Shown in pieces: positions 1-9,883 of a DNA stretch of 64,000 bases (its first letter is position 1; every line of letters begins with the position of its first letter). Origin of the DNA: Plectrocnemia conspersa (Eukaryota > Arthropoda > Insecta > Trichoptera > Polycentropodidae). A program made the translations under genes and the position numbers. The notes beneath the pieces are model-generated. The model worked only from the letters and a program-made list of their open reading frames with translations, was not told where the DNA came from and ran no database searches. Where the stretch lies: NCBI GenBank assembly GCA_009617715.1, contig VTFK01000011.1, forward strand, positions 806,001 through 870,000, read 5' to 3'.

Positions 1-1176
1 TATACTTATATTAACATTTTCACTGAGAACATTAATTATTTACCGTGAATTGAGAAAATGTAAAATGCGTCACATATATTATTATCTAACTATTTATAAA
101 TGATGCGCTTATATTTGTTATGAAATATAAAAAAACTACTACTAAACTAATTAGGTTTTAAACAATGCAGGTAGTAATTTTTCTGCAGCATCTATAGCCT
201 ATTGTGGTATTTTTTTAACTGTGCAATTTTTTTCATATTTATGTTATTTATAAGAGCCATTGCTATAACAGCTAAAAGTAACAAAAAAACAAGTAGTTTA
301 TATAAAAAAATATTTGCTATAATTTCAGAAATGATGTCAAGGTATTATGCAGCTGTGAACTTTCTTAATGACTCATTAAATATTATTTTTAAACCATTTC
401 TAACAATATTTTATCACAATCTTACAATAAAACCTTGTGTCTTTTTAAAAGACGAAATAATTAAAATGCAACTTTGTACTTATTTAACGCTTAAAACGTC
501 GTTTTACTTTTTATTGACACCATTACAATATATGTAAATATATATTCGAATACTATCTGTCATTAAAATAGTTAAAAATAACTAATATTTAGAAACTCAA
601 GTTTGAGTGTATTCCCAGAGCAGCTGATATTTCATTTGGTTAGATTTCAGCGCTGAAACTATTTTAATGCTTATTAGAGCTAAAATAAATTAAACAGGTA
701 TAATAATAAGGGCTTATTTAATAGAGTCATTCATAAGAAAATTATTTTTCTTTATCGTATTAATTTTACAATAAGAAAATCGACACAAATGTAAATATAT
801 ATAAATGTTTAAATTAGCACAAGTTGAATTTATTTATTTTATTGTCGAACCTTAAATATTATTATTGAATTATTATTTAACTATTTCCCTTAAGTTTCAG
901 TTAAAATATTATATATATGGCTCCGCTTTAAAATCGTCCTTACTAATATTCAAGTAATTTTGTTATCTAATATTTTTAACTAACGTGAATTATTGATTAT
1001 CGTAAAAATTATATATGTAAAAAAAAACGAACGGACTCATTCAGTGCAATTATAAATCAATTCTGTCCATTTGGTTCAGTCCATGATTCAATGAATTCGT
1101 TTCATTAATTATTCACTCGTTAAAATCACCTAACTTGACTTCGTCTGGACATATATGTATATATATATATACAATA
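1..1176. other. AT-rich DNA without recognised gene
   Basis: Mostly A and T with short homopolymer runs. The one longer open frame (202-537, plus) is lysine-, phenylalanine- and isoleucine-rich and matches nothing I know, as expected for chance frames in AT-rich DNA. A short (TA)n run lies just before the Tc1 end. Confidence 0.6.
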
Positions 1177-1770
1177 TACAGTAGCGTGTAAAAATATGCA
1201 TCACCTTCAAAATCATCATATTTCATATGAAACTAACAACGTATTAAAGTTTAAATTAATTTATATATTTTTTTTATACTATTTAAAGATTTTTGAAGTA
1301 TCTCAGATAATAATATAATTTTAAAAATATTAAAAATGAATGGAAAATATAAAAAAAGTATTAGATAACATTTTTAGACCCATAAGTAAAAAACTTTTTC
1401 AAAAAGTAATTTTGAAAAAGAAAACTTTTAAAGACACCTTGCAATTATACAAATATATTTTGCACCCCCTTTAACCCCCTTTAATATTTCAACCCTGCTA
1501 AAACACGCGATGACATAGAATTAACCAAGGATTTAATAATTTTATTGCCAATTTATTTATACCACGATTTTTGAACATTTATTTAAATTTTTTATTACTA
1601 AACACATTGTGTACTCTAATTTCCTTCTTTATTAATTTTTTAAGATTTTTAATAGGGTTCAAATCAGGGCTGTTCCTGGGCCAGTTCAAAGATTTGATTT
1701 AGTATTTTTTCTTATAATCTGAAATCTTTAATCAAAAAAGTAGTTGTATTTTAATTTTTAATCTTATTTC
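1177..1770 (-). mobile_element. Tc1-family transposon, 3' part, decayed
   Basis: A TA dinucleotide at 1177-1178 is followed by CAGTAGCGTGTAAAAATATG, which looks like a Tc1-type terminal inverted repeat. Reading the minus strand inward from about 1760 gives the end of a Tc1 transposase and a stop codon at 1483-1481. The opposite terminal repeat and the amino-terminal two thirds of the transposase were not found, so the copy is truncated. Confidence 0.75.
1481..1760 (-). pseudogene. Tc1 transposase carboxyl-terminal remnant
   Basis: The minus strand translates to a segment ending LNWPRNSPDLNPIKNL, then a lysine-rich stretch, and closes with RVLAGLKY and a stop. This is the end of the DDE domain of Tc1 transposases, where the family has WPxQSPDLNPIENLW. 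Two things show decay: in-frame stops (one a few residues before LNWP, another in the lysine-rich stretch) and the catalytic glutamate of PIENL replaced by lysine. It is a dead copy. No gene context suggests any host role. Confidence 0.8.
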
Positions 1771-2019
1771 TAAGACAATATCAATAGATTTTTAAGTAAA
1801 TATAATTAATTTAAAATCCAAAAATGCATATTTTATTTGCTATTTTAAATGAAGCACTTATTAAAGACAATGAATATTTGTTAAAATAGATGCATTGATA
1901 TATTATTAATATATCTTGAAAAATCATTAAAATATTTACATTGTATCAAAATATACACATATTTAAGTGAGAAATGTTAGATTTGCGATTAAATGCCACA
2001 CAAACCTTTCGCCAATAGT
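1771..2019. other. AT-rich spacer
   Basis: Low-complexity AT-rich sequence between the Tc1 remnant and the SINE-like repeat; nothing recognised. Confidence 0.5.
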
Positions 2020-2029
2020 TTTTATATTT

Positions 2030-2335
2030 ATATCGTAACGGTTTGAAACTCAATTTTACAGTCGTGAAACGTAGATTTGGTGTTCAAACCCAAACCTAAC
2101 CTAAGCAAATCACATATAAGGCTTACCTAGATTTTCCTAATCTCTCTGATAAATAATTAAAATTGAGCTAGATCGTACATATAGAATATCAAAATTTCTT
2201 TAATAATGAGCTACTTCAGTTCATAGAGAATATTTTTATTATATAAAAAAATATGCTAGTGATAATGTAATTTCACTGTTAAATATATATTTCAACCCTA
2301 TCGGTTACAGTAAAAAGATTTTTCGTTATCTGTTA
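2030..2335 (+). repeat. SINE-like dispersed repeat, copy A
   Basis: The start resembles a tRNA-derived head: a TGAAA segment is followed by TGGTGTTCAAACCC, close to an RNA polymerase III B box. The body at 2156-2237 aligns clearly with 50487-50569, sharing GAGCTAGATC and AATAATGAG with the same spacing. The common order of head and body in copies 48 kb apart supports one repeat family. The boundaries are approximate and no target duplication was found. Confidence 0.5.
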
Positions 2336-2409
2336 GGAAAATCGTTATAGAAACACTTGAAACAGCGTATCTGGTAATATTATCATTTTCCATTTAATTT
2401 TCCAGTCAC

Positions 2410-2800
2410 ACCCCACACGAGTGGTTGTAATTTAGCCCTTTCGACTCCCCGCTGTTTGCGGTTTGATATCATCACATCGCTATCAATATTTATATTTTGT
2501 ATGCTTGAACGTCGTTACTCTTCATTTTGTGCGCGGTGGTTCAAACCGACGACCCTCGAGAGGCGTTTCCTCCTAATGCGCCATCTTGGCACATTAAAAT
2601 TTATTCGAGATGGCACAACATCGCACCCTCGCAGCCAAAATATATGGCCCACTGTAAAAATTTGACCCGGTTTGGTCTCGTTAGACTCCATATGTATGCA
2701 CGGTCAGTAGTAACGATCTGGCCCGCGAAACTGCCGAACCAACGTACTACATCCCTAATGCGACGAGATGAATCTAAGGGATGAGATGTTTTTCCGCTTC
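2410..2800. other. GC-richer island, possible regulatory DNA
   Basis: This block is clearly richer in G, C and CpG than its surroundings (for example GGTTCAAACCGACGACCCTC) and holds no recognisable coding frame or transposon motif. Short overlapping frames occur on both strands without family resemblance. Conservation across species would decide whether it is regulatory. Confidence 0.35.
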
Positions 2801-3239
2801 TGGATACAAGCAAAAAATAACATTCAAAGCTATGGAGAGTTTTAACAAATTCTTTTTGACATAAACTTGATCAAAAGATAAATTTTTCATACATTTGTCA
2901 TTTGAAAAGTTTGCAATTTTCTTGATCTTGATCCTCAAATATAATCCCATCTTTGATAAACATAGACCAGCGTTGTTTGAGTACAATCATCTGATCCTGA
3001 AAGTATATTACTCAATACTCTTAAAATATATATATATAGCGCCGCGTGCCAACATATATTTTTAGAGATACACTTTCTTCGCAGAATTTTTTTAAAAGCT
3101 TTGATTTAAGCTTAAACTAAATTCGTACTAAAAGACAAATATTTTCTATAAAATATAATATTTAAAGAAGAAGCTCAATGTTGATAAATCAATCTTTTAG
3201 TATAACTTATTGACTAGCATTCAATATTAATCTTAAAGA

Positions 3240-3600
3240 ATAAGAGTTGAAAGCTGTATCTAAGTGTCTCTTTTATTTTTTTCAAAGGCTCATCGCTGAG
3301 ATAGTTTTTTGTTTGATATTTGCTGTATCTTATTTGCCCTAAGGTCCCACGTTGCCATCGGTCTCGATAAAAACGATTGGCAGCACAGCCCACCGGATGA
3401 GATAACATCGGCTAAGTAATTGAAAACTCAATTGTTTGCACAGTGTCCGGTACAAATGGAAAATGTCGGCTATCGGCAAAAAGTCAATACACCCTGGCGC
3501 AGAATAAAGGGCCACATTAGTTCAAGTGGCCCGCAATAACACGGCCTGCGGGCAACAATGCACAAAATGTGGATCTTACCTGGCGAAAAAATGGAAAGCC
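3240..3600. other. GC-richer island, possible regulatory DNA
   Basis: A unique-looking block containing several short GC-rich words such as GGCCCGCAATAACACGGCC and GTGTCCGGTAC. It contains the complementary 9-mers TTGAAAACT and CAATTGTTT next to each other but no long hairpin. No coding similarity was seen. Confidence 0.3.
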
Positions 3601-4369
3601 ATTGTCTTGTGCTATTTATTTCAGGTACATACAGTGAAAACGACAAATTTATTTTTTAATAATTAATATGAATCTGTAATATAATTTAAGTTGAATGAGT
3701 AATTTTTTTATCAAGGATCTGATCGGATTAATTAATCAAGATAAATTTCCGGGTGGTTGATAAAATTTTTCACTCCAAAGATTATTTTTATTCTCAAAAA
3801 ATATATACAATAGATTAAATAAAATATAATTATTAATAATATTCAATATTAAATTGTGATAAATTAACAATATGATAATATTATTTAATATATATATATA
3901 TATATATATATATTAACAAAAAATATAAATGCTTAACTTATACAGATTTGACCTAACCAATATTTAAAATATAAAAAAGTTATATTTTTTAATTTCTCTG
4001 ATCAGCTGCGTACAAAAAAATGAAAGCACTTTGAATTAAGATAAGAATAAACGTGTTTTTTTTGTAAAAGTAATTGTAAAACTAATACAAGTATTACAAA
4101 CCACGTCATATCTAAATAAGTGCTTCATTAACAGAAACCCAATAAAAAGTAATGCTTGATGTTAGGTGCTTTAAGTATCATTGTAAATATAAGCTTATAG
4201 AATTTTTTAAAAACCTAAAGTTATCGATATAGTCAAAATTTAAGTATATCATATTTAAAACACGCTTTTAATATTTAAAAAAAAAAATTTAAAAATACAT
4301 AACATTATATGTATAAATACAAATCATAAAAATCACTTGATAGTTCTTAGTATGCTTACGATTTAAACA
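3601..4369. other. AT-rich DNA with a (TA)n microsatellite
   Basis: An uninterrupted (TA)n run lies at about 3889-3913. The rest is AT-rich with no gene or transposon motif recognised. Confidence 0.6.
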
Positions 4370-4800
4370 GACATTGTAACCTAGATATCAAAGACGTCAC
4401 CGGTTATATAAAAAGTTTTGCTGTTCTCCCAGAAAGGAAGCTCCCATAGAACTTCAATATCGTGGCAGCAATGTGGCTAACTTGAAAATATGACTTAGGA
4501 GAATCAAGCTTTTTAAACTTACTTAATTATCAATTCATGTTTGAACAAAGTATTTAAGCATATAAATATATTTAGTGGTTTTAATGTCTAAAAAATCTGC
4601 TTAGTAGATGCAGCTATAAAGGCTGCAGTCTCAGTGGGCGACAACGGAATTTATCTCTAGAAAGAGGATGACTAAAATATGACTTCGACCAGCAAAAGTC
4701 AGAAATTTAGCGTGAAGCCAGCTAAGGTCGAAAGCTTGTGCTTCTCTGCACAAATTCCTATCCTGAGAAAGGAGAGGGGGAGCAAGAAAGAATAAAAAAA
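4370..4800. other. Unidentified mixed-composition block
   Basis: A moderately GC-rich stretch, purine-rich at its end (AGAAAGGAGAGGGGGAGC near 4765). It contains the complementary words TTCGACC and GGTCGAA about 40 bases apart, so it could fold weakly. I do not recognise a coding or RNA family. Confidence 0.3.
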
Positions 4801-6250
4801 AATATTGGTAAATAAATAACGTGCCTAAAAACGATTATTATCATTGGCGCCTAAGGGAGAATACAACTTTCTTAAAAACATTAAGATCTCATTAAAAACA
4901 TATAAATAATAATAGAGAATAATTTTTATAAGCCAAACGATAAATAGCATTATTAAAAAGCAATTTTAAATGTGGTTCCAAGAAACGGCGTTATCTACTT
5001 TGGGCCACTAATCTAACAAACTAGTTACAACTACGCAACCTTTAAAATACAGTCATGTATCAAACAATAAATCAGTTTTCGGGTTTTGAGGCATAAGGGT
5101 TGTAACTTTTCAGTCAAAATAGACACTGAAAAAGCTGTTACCAGTTTATTTTTATTAAAGAAAATAATAGTGTGCTGGTGGAGAAACTGCTTGAGAAGTA
5201 AAGTCCTCTGGACAATTTGTGTATATCGCCCGTGTGTCGCGTCTCAAACCGCTTAATTATCTGGCGATGTGACAAAGTGTCAAAGTTATAGTTCTTTAAA
5301 ATCACAGATGTGTATGCTGGTGAAGCAATTGCATCGCTTAAATACTTTGCAAGGAATTTATGACAATAGCGGTTTTTATGTAGAAAGACGCATTGTTTAT
5401 CGATCACAATGTATGTACAAAAGAGTAGTTTTTCAGAGATTATGAGTGGTTAATAATAAAATAAAGTTAATATTAAATTAATAGTGCTTGCAGGTAAGTG
5501 ACCTGTGAATTTTAACAATTGTACTCTCTTAATGTTATTAGGCTTTTTGTCAAAACGAGTTGCTAATTCCTTTTCATAATAACTGAATTGGTCACTTGGA
5601 TAGCTTTAGCGTTAAAAGTACAGATGGTTAGACCTCCCAAAATGGCAACCACATGTAACGATGTTGTTTTAACGAAAAATATTTTTTTATCGTATTATCT
5701 AGAACTCTCTTTAAAGCTCATAAAATTTCTGCATTAACAGAAAAGTTATTGTTCTAAATGTGAGCAGAAAGATCTCGAAAATAAATTTGATAAATATAGC
5801 GAATCTCACTGTATAAGTGAGGTCCAGAGGGCTGTGACTATGTATTTAATAAATTATTTTGTGTATTGTAGTTTTTAGATTTCAATTTTTAATATAGCTT
5901 AAATAAAATGGCAAGGTCTTTGTGACTATATTTTTTTGAGACTCCTGGTACTATGTATACGTATGTATGTGCGATATGATAGTAAAATAATAAAATATCA
6001 ATCATATTGTTTTTAATAGACAATGTTTCATAAAATACTTCGCAATAAATCATAAGTTTGTTTGCGTCGACAAGATTGATAATTTAGGATTGGCCTGCAG
6101 TAGCTAAACCTAAATTTTATTAAGCATAAATGATCAAGTAATTGTGCAAAAGTAGCGCATTGAATAATTATATTTGTGACATAATTTTTAGGAGCATTAT
6201 TATACAATTTATTGTATTGTATTATATAAAGCTAATTTTTAAGTTGCAAA
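4801..6250. other. AT-rich DNA without recognised gene
   Basis: A minus-strand open frame at 5407-5138 (89 codons) matches no family I know. A perfect splice-donor consensus CAGGTAAGT at 5491 has no coding context. This stretch probably belongs to the intron, or the region beyond it, of the minus-strand gene that begins at 7536. Confidence 0.45.
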
Positions 6251-6704
6251 GATGTGGTGTCAGTAATCCATCAATGCTCGGCGGTCGAGAAAGTCGCGAT
6301 CGCGTCTATTTTGTTCAATTGTCGCGGTTAGAATAATATACGAGATCCTTAACAAATATGCGGGATGATGCGTATTTATTTTTGAATTGTATAATCTAAC
6401 ATTTTGTTGAAATTTAAAAATATCTGTTAATATAATATACGTATATGTATATATCTTATGCAAAAAAATAATTAAACTCATTTAAAAGAAATGCGTAACG
6501 ATTTTTTCGATCCCTTCCTACCAACGCCGAAAGTTGCGTAAGATCAAACAACCTCTCTACAAAATTGAAGATGGTTATATAAAGCGGCATTAAAGTCAAA
6601 GTATGATATATACGATATTTTGCGAAGCGCTTAGGCGCGCACATCCGAACGGCGATCGCAGACAAGAAAAAAATAAAATAAATCGTAAAAAAATATGTAC
6701 TTAC
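6251..6704 (-). other. Start of intron 1 of the membrane protein gene
   Basis: The intron begins with GTAAGT, read on the minus strand from 6704 downward. Frames continuing past the donor become phenylalanine- and tyrosine-rich and reach a stop, as expected for AT-rich intron. No acceptor plus coding continuation was recognised down to position 1, so the intron may leave the window. Confidence 0.6.
6703..6704 (-). other. Splice donor after the membrane segment
   Basis: On the minus strand the exon ends AATT followed by GTAAGTAC, a near-consensus donor. It splits the codon after Asn277 at phase 1, right after the transmembrane segment, a common exon boundary position in membrane proteins. Confidence 0.75.
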
Positions 6705-7536
6705 AATTATAGTAGACCAGAAGTCCCGACACGAGAGCAAAAACGACGACCATCAATACCAGCAGAAATAGAAAAATTGCTGGTTTGCAGCACGTGATCC
6801 AGCAATCATCTTCTTGGCCACTGGGTGCAGGGGTTGGATTAGGATTGCCTAAGAATCCACAACACTTTTGCATTAAGCTCTTCCTTTGAGTATTATTGAT
6901 TTCAGTGCCTCTTGGCACTACAGTACTATTCCCCGATTCGTTAACTACCACTCCTTGCTGCTGATTTTGATATGGATATCCCCTATTCGTGATTCGCACG
7001 AAACCAGCTTGCTCATCATCGTCGTGGGGATTTTGGTAGACTCCATAAGAAGCCACCATATCTACAGCAGATTGCGGAACGGCCTTCTGATCCCCATTCA
7101 TTGTCATCTCAGGACTGCCAGTGGGCCAACATTCGCAGGAGCACCTATCCTCTTTCCTCCTCAATCTACTTGCAGTGCCTATTCTTCTGGTAACCTCGTT
7201 GTTACTAGTCTCAATCTCTTGCTTTTTATCTTCTTCTTTGCGCTGCTCTTTAGAAGTTCTCGGCAGTGTTTCGTGAACTCTAGGCGAATGGTGGTTACTC
7301 CTGTGGTTCTCTATGTACCAATTCCTCTCTTCGGCTCTGAGGGTGTTATCGTTGTTGCCCTCGTAGAGGTCTGGCCTTTGAACGTTGTGGGGGCTCGAGT
7401 AGCTCTGAGTCGTATATCTAGAGTCTGCGTAGACTTCGTTGGCCACTTGGCCATAGTTAGCGTCGAACTCATGGTTTATGTTGGAGTTGTAATAATTGTT
7501 TAGCGGCGATGAATACTCGTATGGAGGTCTATGCAT
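6705..7536 (-). CDS. Single-pass membrane protein, amino-terminal coding exon
   Basis: This is the only convincing gene exon. The ATG at 7536 has an in-frame TAA ten codons upstream, so the start is well defined; 277 codons plus one base run to a donor GTAAGT at 6704. Residues 1-90 are rich in Tyr, Asn and Ser; 91-130 are highly charged; a small cysteine cluster CSCECW lies at 132-137; 185-194 is Gln/Tyr-rich. Cys225, 226, 245, 249 and 250 precede a strong hydrophobic segment at about 252-275, directly before the exon end. There is no signal peptide, so a cytoplasmic amino terminus (type II topology) with later exons encoding an ectodomain is likely by inference. Cysteines next to the membrane could be lipid-modified. 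I do not recognise the family; teneurin- or corin-like proteins were considered without a match. Codon use and complexity differ sharply from the AT-rich surroundings. Confidence 0.8.
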
Positions 7537-7660
7537 TTTAGTTAAAACTTCACATGAACACGATTAATGTTTTTAACACGTCTCGTTTAAACTTCACTGC
7601 AGGTATTATTCAAAATAAAATAAACACAATTCCTCAATATTAGACTCTGTTTTATAGTCG
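7537..7660 (-). promoter_or_regulatory. Possible TATA box or 5' UTR splice acceptor
   Basis: Two readings are possible. A TATAAAA on the minus strand (7656-7650) could place a transcription start about 30 bases nearer the ATG and leave a short leader. Alternatively CTGCAG at 7602-7597, preceded on the minus strand by a T-rich tract, is a good 3' splice site that would make this the second exon after a non-coding first one. The sequence alone does not decide. Confidence 0.35.
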
Positions 7661-7699
7661 CTTATTTTTAATATATGCACAATTAAATATCAGAAATAG

Positions 7700-7720
7700 G
7701 GCAGTAAAGTTTTTACTGCC
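7700..7720. promoter_or_regulatory. Perfect 9-bp hairpin upstream of the gene
   Basis: GGCAGTAAA, three bases, then TTTACTGCC: a perfect inverted repeat about 165 bases before the start codon. The neighbouring CTGCTCAGCAG is a second small palindrome. It could be a dimeric protein site. No protein is assigned. Confidence 0.45.
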
Positions 7721-7746
7721 TGCTCAGCAGCTCGGAAAACTATTAT

Positions 7747-7792
7747 TTCACGTAGAAGTAACGGCCATTCTTTGAATCGGTTCACGTGGAAG
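7747..7792. promoter_or_regulatory. Repeated TTCACGTRGAAG motif
   Basis: TTCACGTAGAAG at 7747 and TTCACGTGGAAG at 7781 differ by one base; the second contains the E-box core CACGTG. Repetition 34 bases apart upstream of a coding exon suggests a factor-binding pair. Confidence 0.35.
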
Positions 7793-7902
7793 AAACGACT
7801 TCTGGTTATTAAAAATTTTCAAGTATGTACCATACTACATCGAATATAATTACTTTTTACTGGAAGTCGGTGAAATTACATAAAGCATCCGACGGAAACA
7901 GC

Positions 7903-7969
7903 TGTTCCCGGAGCAATAATAAAGTTTCACAGGGAACACACACACAAGTTACCTTCAGCCGATGTTCCC
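7903..7969. promoter_or_regulatory. Three TGTTCCC motifs
   Basis: TGTTCCC occurs at 7903-7909 and 7963-7969 and in reverse (GGGAACA) at 7932-7938, about 30 bases apart, with a (CA)n stretch between the second and third. The cluster lies about 0.4 kb upstream of the start codon. Confidence 0.35.
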
Positions 7970-8000
7970 GAAATTACAATAGCGAATTTTAAAGCAATGT

Positions 8001-8168
8001 TATATGATACCTGAATTAAATTTGAATGTGATTATACTTTAAAATTTACAAAAATCAGTTTTGTGAATATAAATTTAGAGAGGTATGCCAAAGTTCCAAT
8101 ACTGCGTATTTATCTTATATTTGCATAATTAAATTTGAACTTGGGGCAAAAAATATATATTTTTTATA
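8001..8168. other. AT-rich spacer
   Basis: AT-rich sequence between the gene's upstream region and the mariner insertion; nothing recognised. Confidence 0.5.
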
Positions 8169-8213
8169 GAATTAAGACATTGACAAAATAAATATGTTTT
8201 AATCTAAGGTTGA
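8169..8213 (+). repeat. Left direct repeat flanking the mariner
   Basis: This sequence recurs almost exactly at 9240-9284; over about 45 bases only a few positions differ. It starts GAATTAAGACATTGAC and lies immediately outside the mariner insertion site. Confidence 0.8.
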
Positions 8214-8218
8214 TTTTA

Positions 8219-9232
8219 CGAGGTGTGATCAAAAAGTACGGTGTATGAATTTTTATAGCAGCAATTGCTACCGCTACATGAATTTAAAGTAACATGTCCG
8301 ATAGCCTGAACCATTGAGATAGTCAGTGTCAAGTTTGAATAAGTTGTGACTTGTTAGTCGGCTTATAGAGCCGGAAAAGTGAGGTCGTGTTTATCGAATC
8401 TGTCGCGCGTCATGGACTTCGGACAACGCGTTAACAATAAATTTTATTTTAAGATGCAAAAAAGTGCCAAAGAAGCTCATGAAATGTTAAAACCAGTGTA
8501 TGGCAATAATATGGTGACTCTGAAGACTGTTTACAAGTGGTATGAGCGATTTAAAAGCGGAAATGTGTCGGTTAAAGATGAGTAACGGTAGGAACGTTCA
8601 TTGACCTCAAAAACAGAGAAAATAAAAAAAGTAAATAATAAAAGAAAATAAAATAAAAAAAGTTCCCAATGAAAAAAGGGGCTCTCATATCCTTAAGAAG
8701 GCATTTCAGTCGAAGTCGAACCTCAACTTAATGCTAATTGTTTTTTTTTATTATAGTGAGGTTATAGTAGAATCAAAGTTCGTTTCAAGGGAAGCTACTG
8801 TAATCTCAGAATAAAACAATGGCATACCGCAACGTTTGCAAAACTATGTACGGAGAAAGTAACCAGAAAAAAGTGGGCTAATGGCTCCTCCTTCTTCACG
8901 ACAACGCGCTGTGCCACATCTCGTTTCTGAACCGCGAATTTTTGATCGAAAGAAATGTTCCTGTCTGTCCAAATCCACTGTACTCTCCGGATTTCTGGCT
9001 CTTCCTTAAAATGAAAACCATGCTAAAAGGAAAATATTTTGCCACCATTCCCGACATTGAGAGGGCCACGACAAAGCATCTGAAAGCCCTTTAATAATAA
9101 TAATATATGGGCTTGCAATAAGTGCATCGCTAGCTAAAGAGAGTACTTTGAAGGGGATTATTTAAAATTAGATCTAAATTTATTACTTTGTTCGTAAAAA
9201 AAATATTCACCGTACTTTTTGATCACTCCCCG
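8219..9232 (+). mobile_element. Mariner element with both ends, about 1.0 kb
   Basis: The ends match as inverted repeats: after TA (8217-8218) the left end has AGTGATC-like GTGTGATCAAAAAGTACGG, and the right end mirrors it before TA (9233-9234). TA target duplication and the encoded transposase fragments place it in Tc1/mariner. It is shorter than the usual 1.3 kb, so it has lost internal sequence. The element lies about 0.7 kb upstream of the membrane protein start codon. Confidence 0.9.
8412..9092 (+). pseudogene. Mariner transposase, broken
   Basis: The opening segment (8412-8582) has the mariner helix-turn-helix region with KSAKEAHEMLKPVYG and VYKWYERFKSG, then hits a stop at 8583. A second stop follows three bases later, after which the frame ERSLTSKTEK still resembles the family. 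The middle is lost. The end (about 8885-9092) carries HDNA, with the second catalytic Asp at 8900-8902, then YSPD followed directly by FWLFLKMK. In the family five residues ending in the third catalytic Asp stand between YSPD and FFLF-K, so a 15-base deletion appears to have removed that Asp. It cannot encode active transposase. Confidence 0.85.
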
Positions 9233-9239
9233 TATTAAA

Positions 9240-9284
9240 GAATTAAGACATTGACAAAATAAACATGTTTTAATCTAAAGTTGA
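9240..9284 (+). repeat. Right direct repeat flanking the mariner
   Basis: Near-identical partner of 8169-8213 in the same orientation, starting six bases after the right TA. Differences are single substitutions (AAATATG versus AAACATG, CTAAGG versus CTAAAG). Confidence 0.8.
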
Positions 9285-9883
9285 CAGATAAATTAATATT
9301 CAGCATAAAATAAATACTGCATATTGTCTATAAGTAAAATTGTTTTAACCTAATACTAATATTATTTTATGCGATAAAAAGACGTGAGTTTTTTTAATGT
9401 ATAAAAATTACCCATAAAAATGGCTTTTATGAGAAAAAAATATAATTAAATATATATAAACCATATGTTATTTATCATACTTTAAAAATCGCGTCGATGA
9501 AAAGTTTTATAGTAAAATAATAACTCTTTTCCTGTGTGGGAAAATGCAGGGCCGGAAACATTTTATAAATTTATGAAATGTCACAAAGATTACATATGTA
9601 AACCAATATAGCCTTTAAATTTTTGCTAGTGTTTTAGTTGAAAAACGTGACGTTTATGATGTCACGTAATACTAAAAAAATAAATATTTTACTAGACCTT
9701 TATGAACATGTGCTAAAATTTGTATTTTTAATGTGACTTTACCTTTATTATTTGCTATGTTAAAATAGCGTTGTTTTACTTTTACGTACATAAAACATGA
9801 GCCACGATAAAAAGGTTGCACTCGATCATAGTTCAATTATAAATGTCCATACGACTCTAGAATTGTATATCATATTATATAAA
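9285..9883. other. AT-rich DNA without recognised gene
   Basis: AT-rich; contains two TGACGT-type words around 9650 but no coding or repeat structure I can name. Confidence 0.5.

Noticed and set aside
2090..2106. Telomere-type CCTAACCTAA repeat
   Set aside because: Only two imperfect units, inside the SINE-like repeat; not a telomeric array.
5138..5407. 89-codon minus-strand frame
   Set aside because: No homology recognised, lysine/phenylalanine-rich ends and no exon signals that fit the neighbouring gene.
5489..5499. Perfect splice donor consensus CAGGTAAGT
   Set aside because: No coding frame ends there on the plus strand, and a nine-base consensus is expected by chance in 64 kb.
6886..7503. 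Long plus-strand open frame of 205 codons
   Set aside because: It lies exactly antisense to the supported minus-strand exon. Its hydrophobic composition is the mirror of that exon's Asn/Asp/Ser-rich codons.
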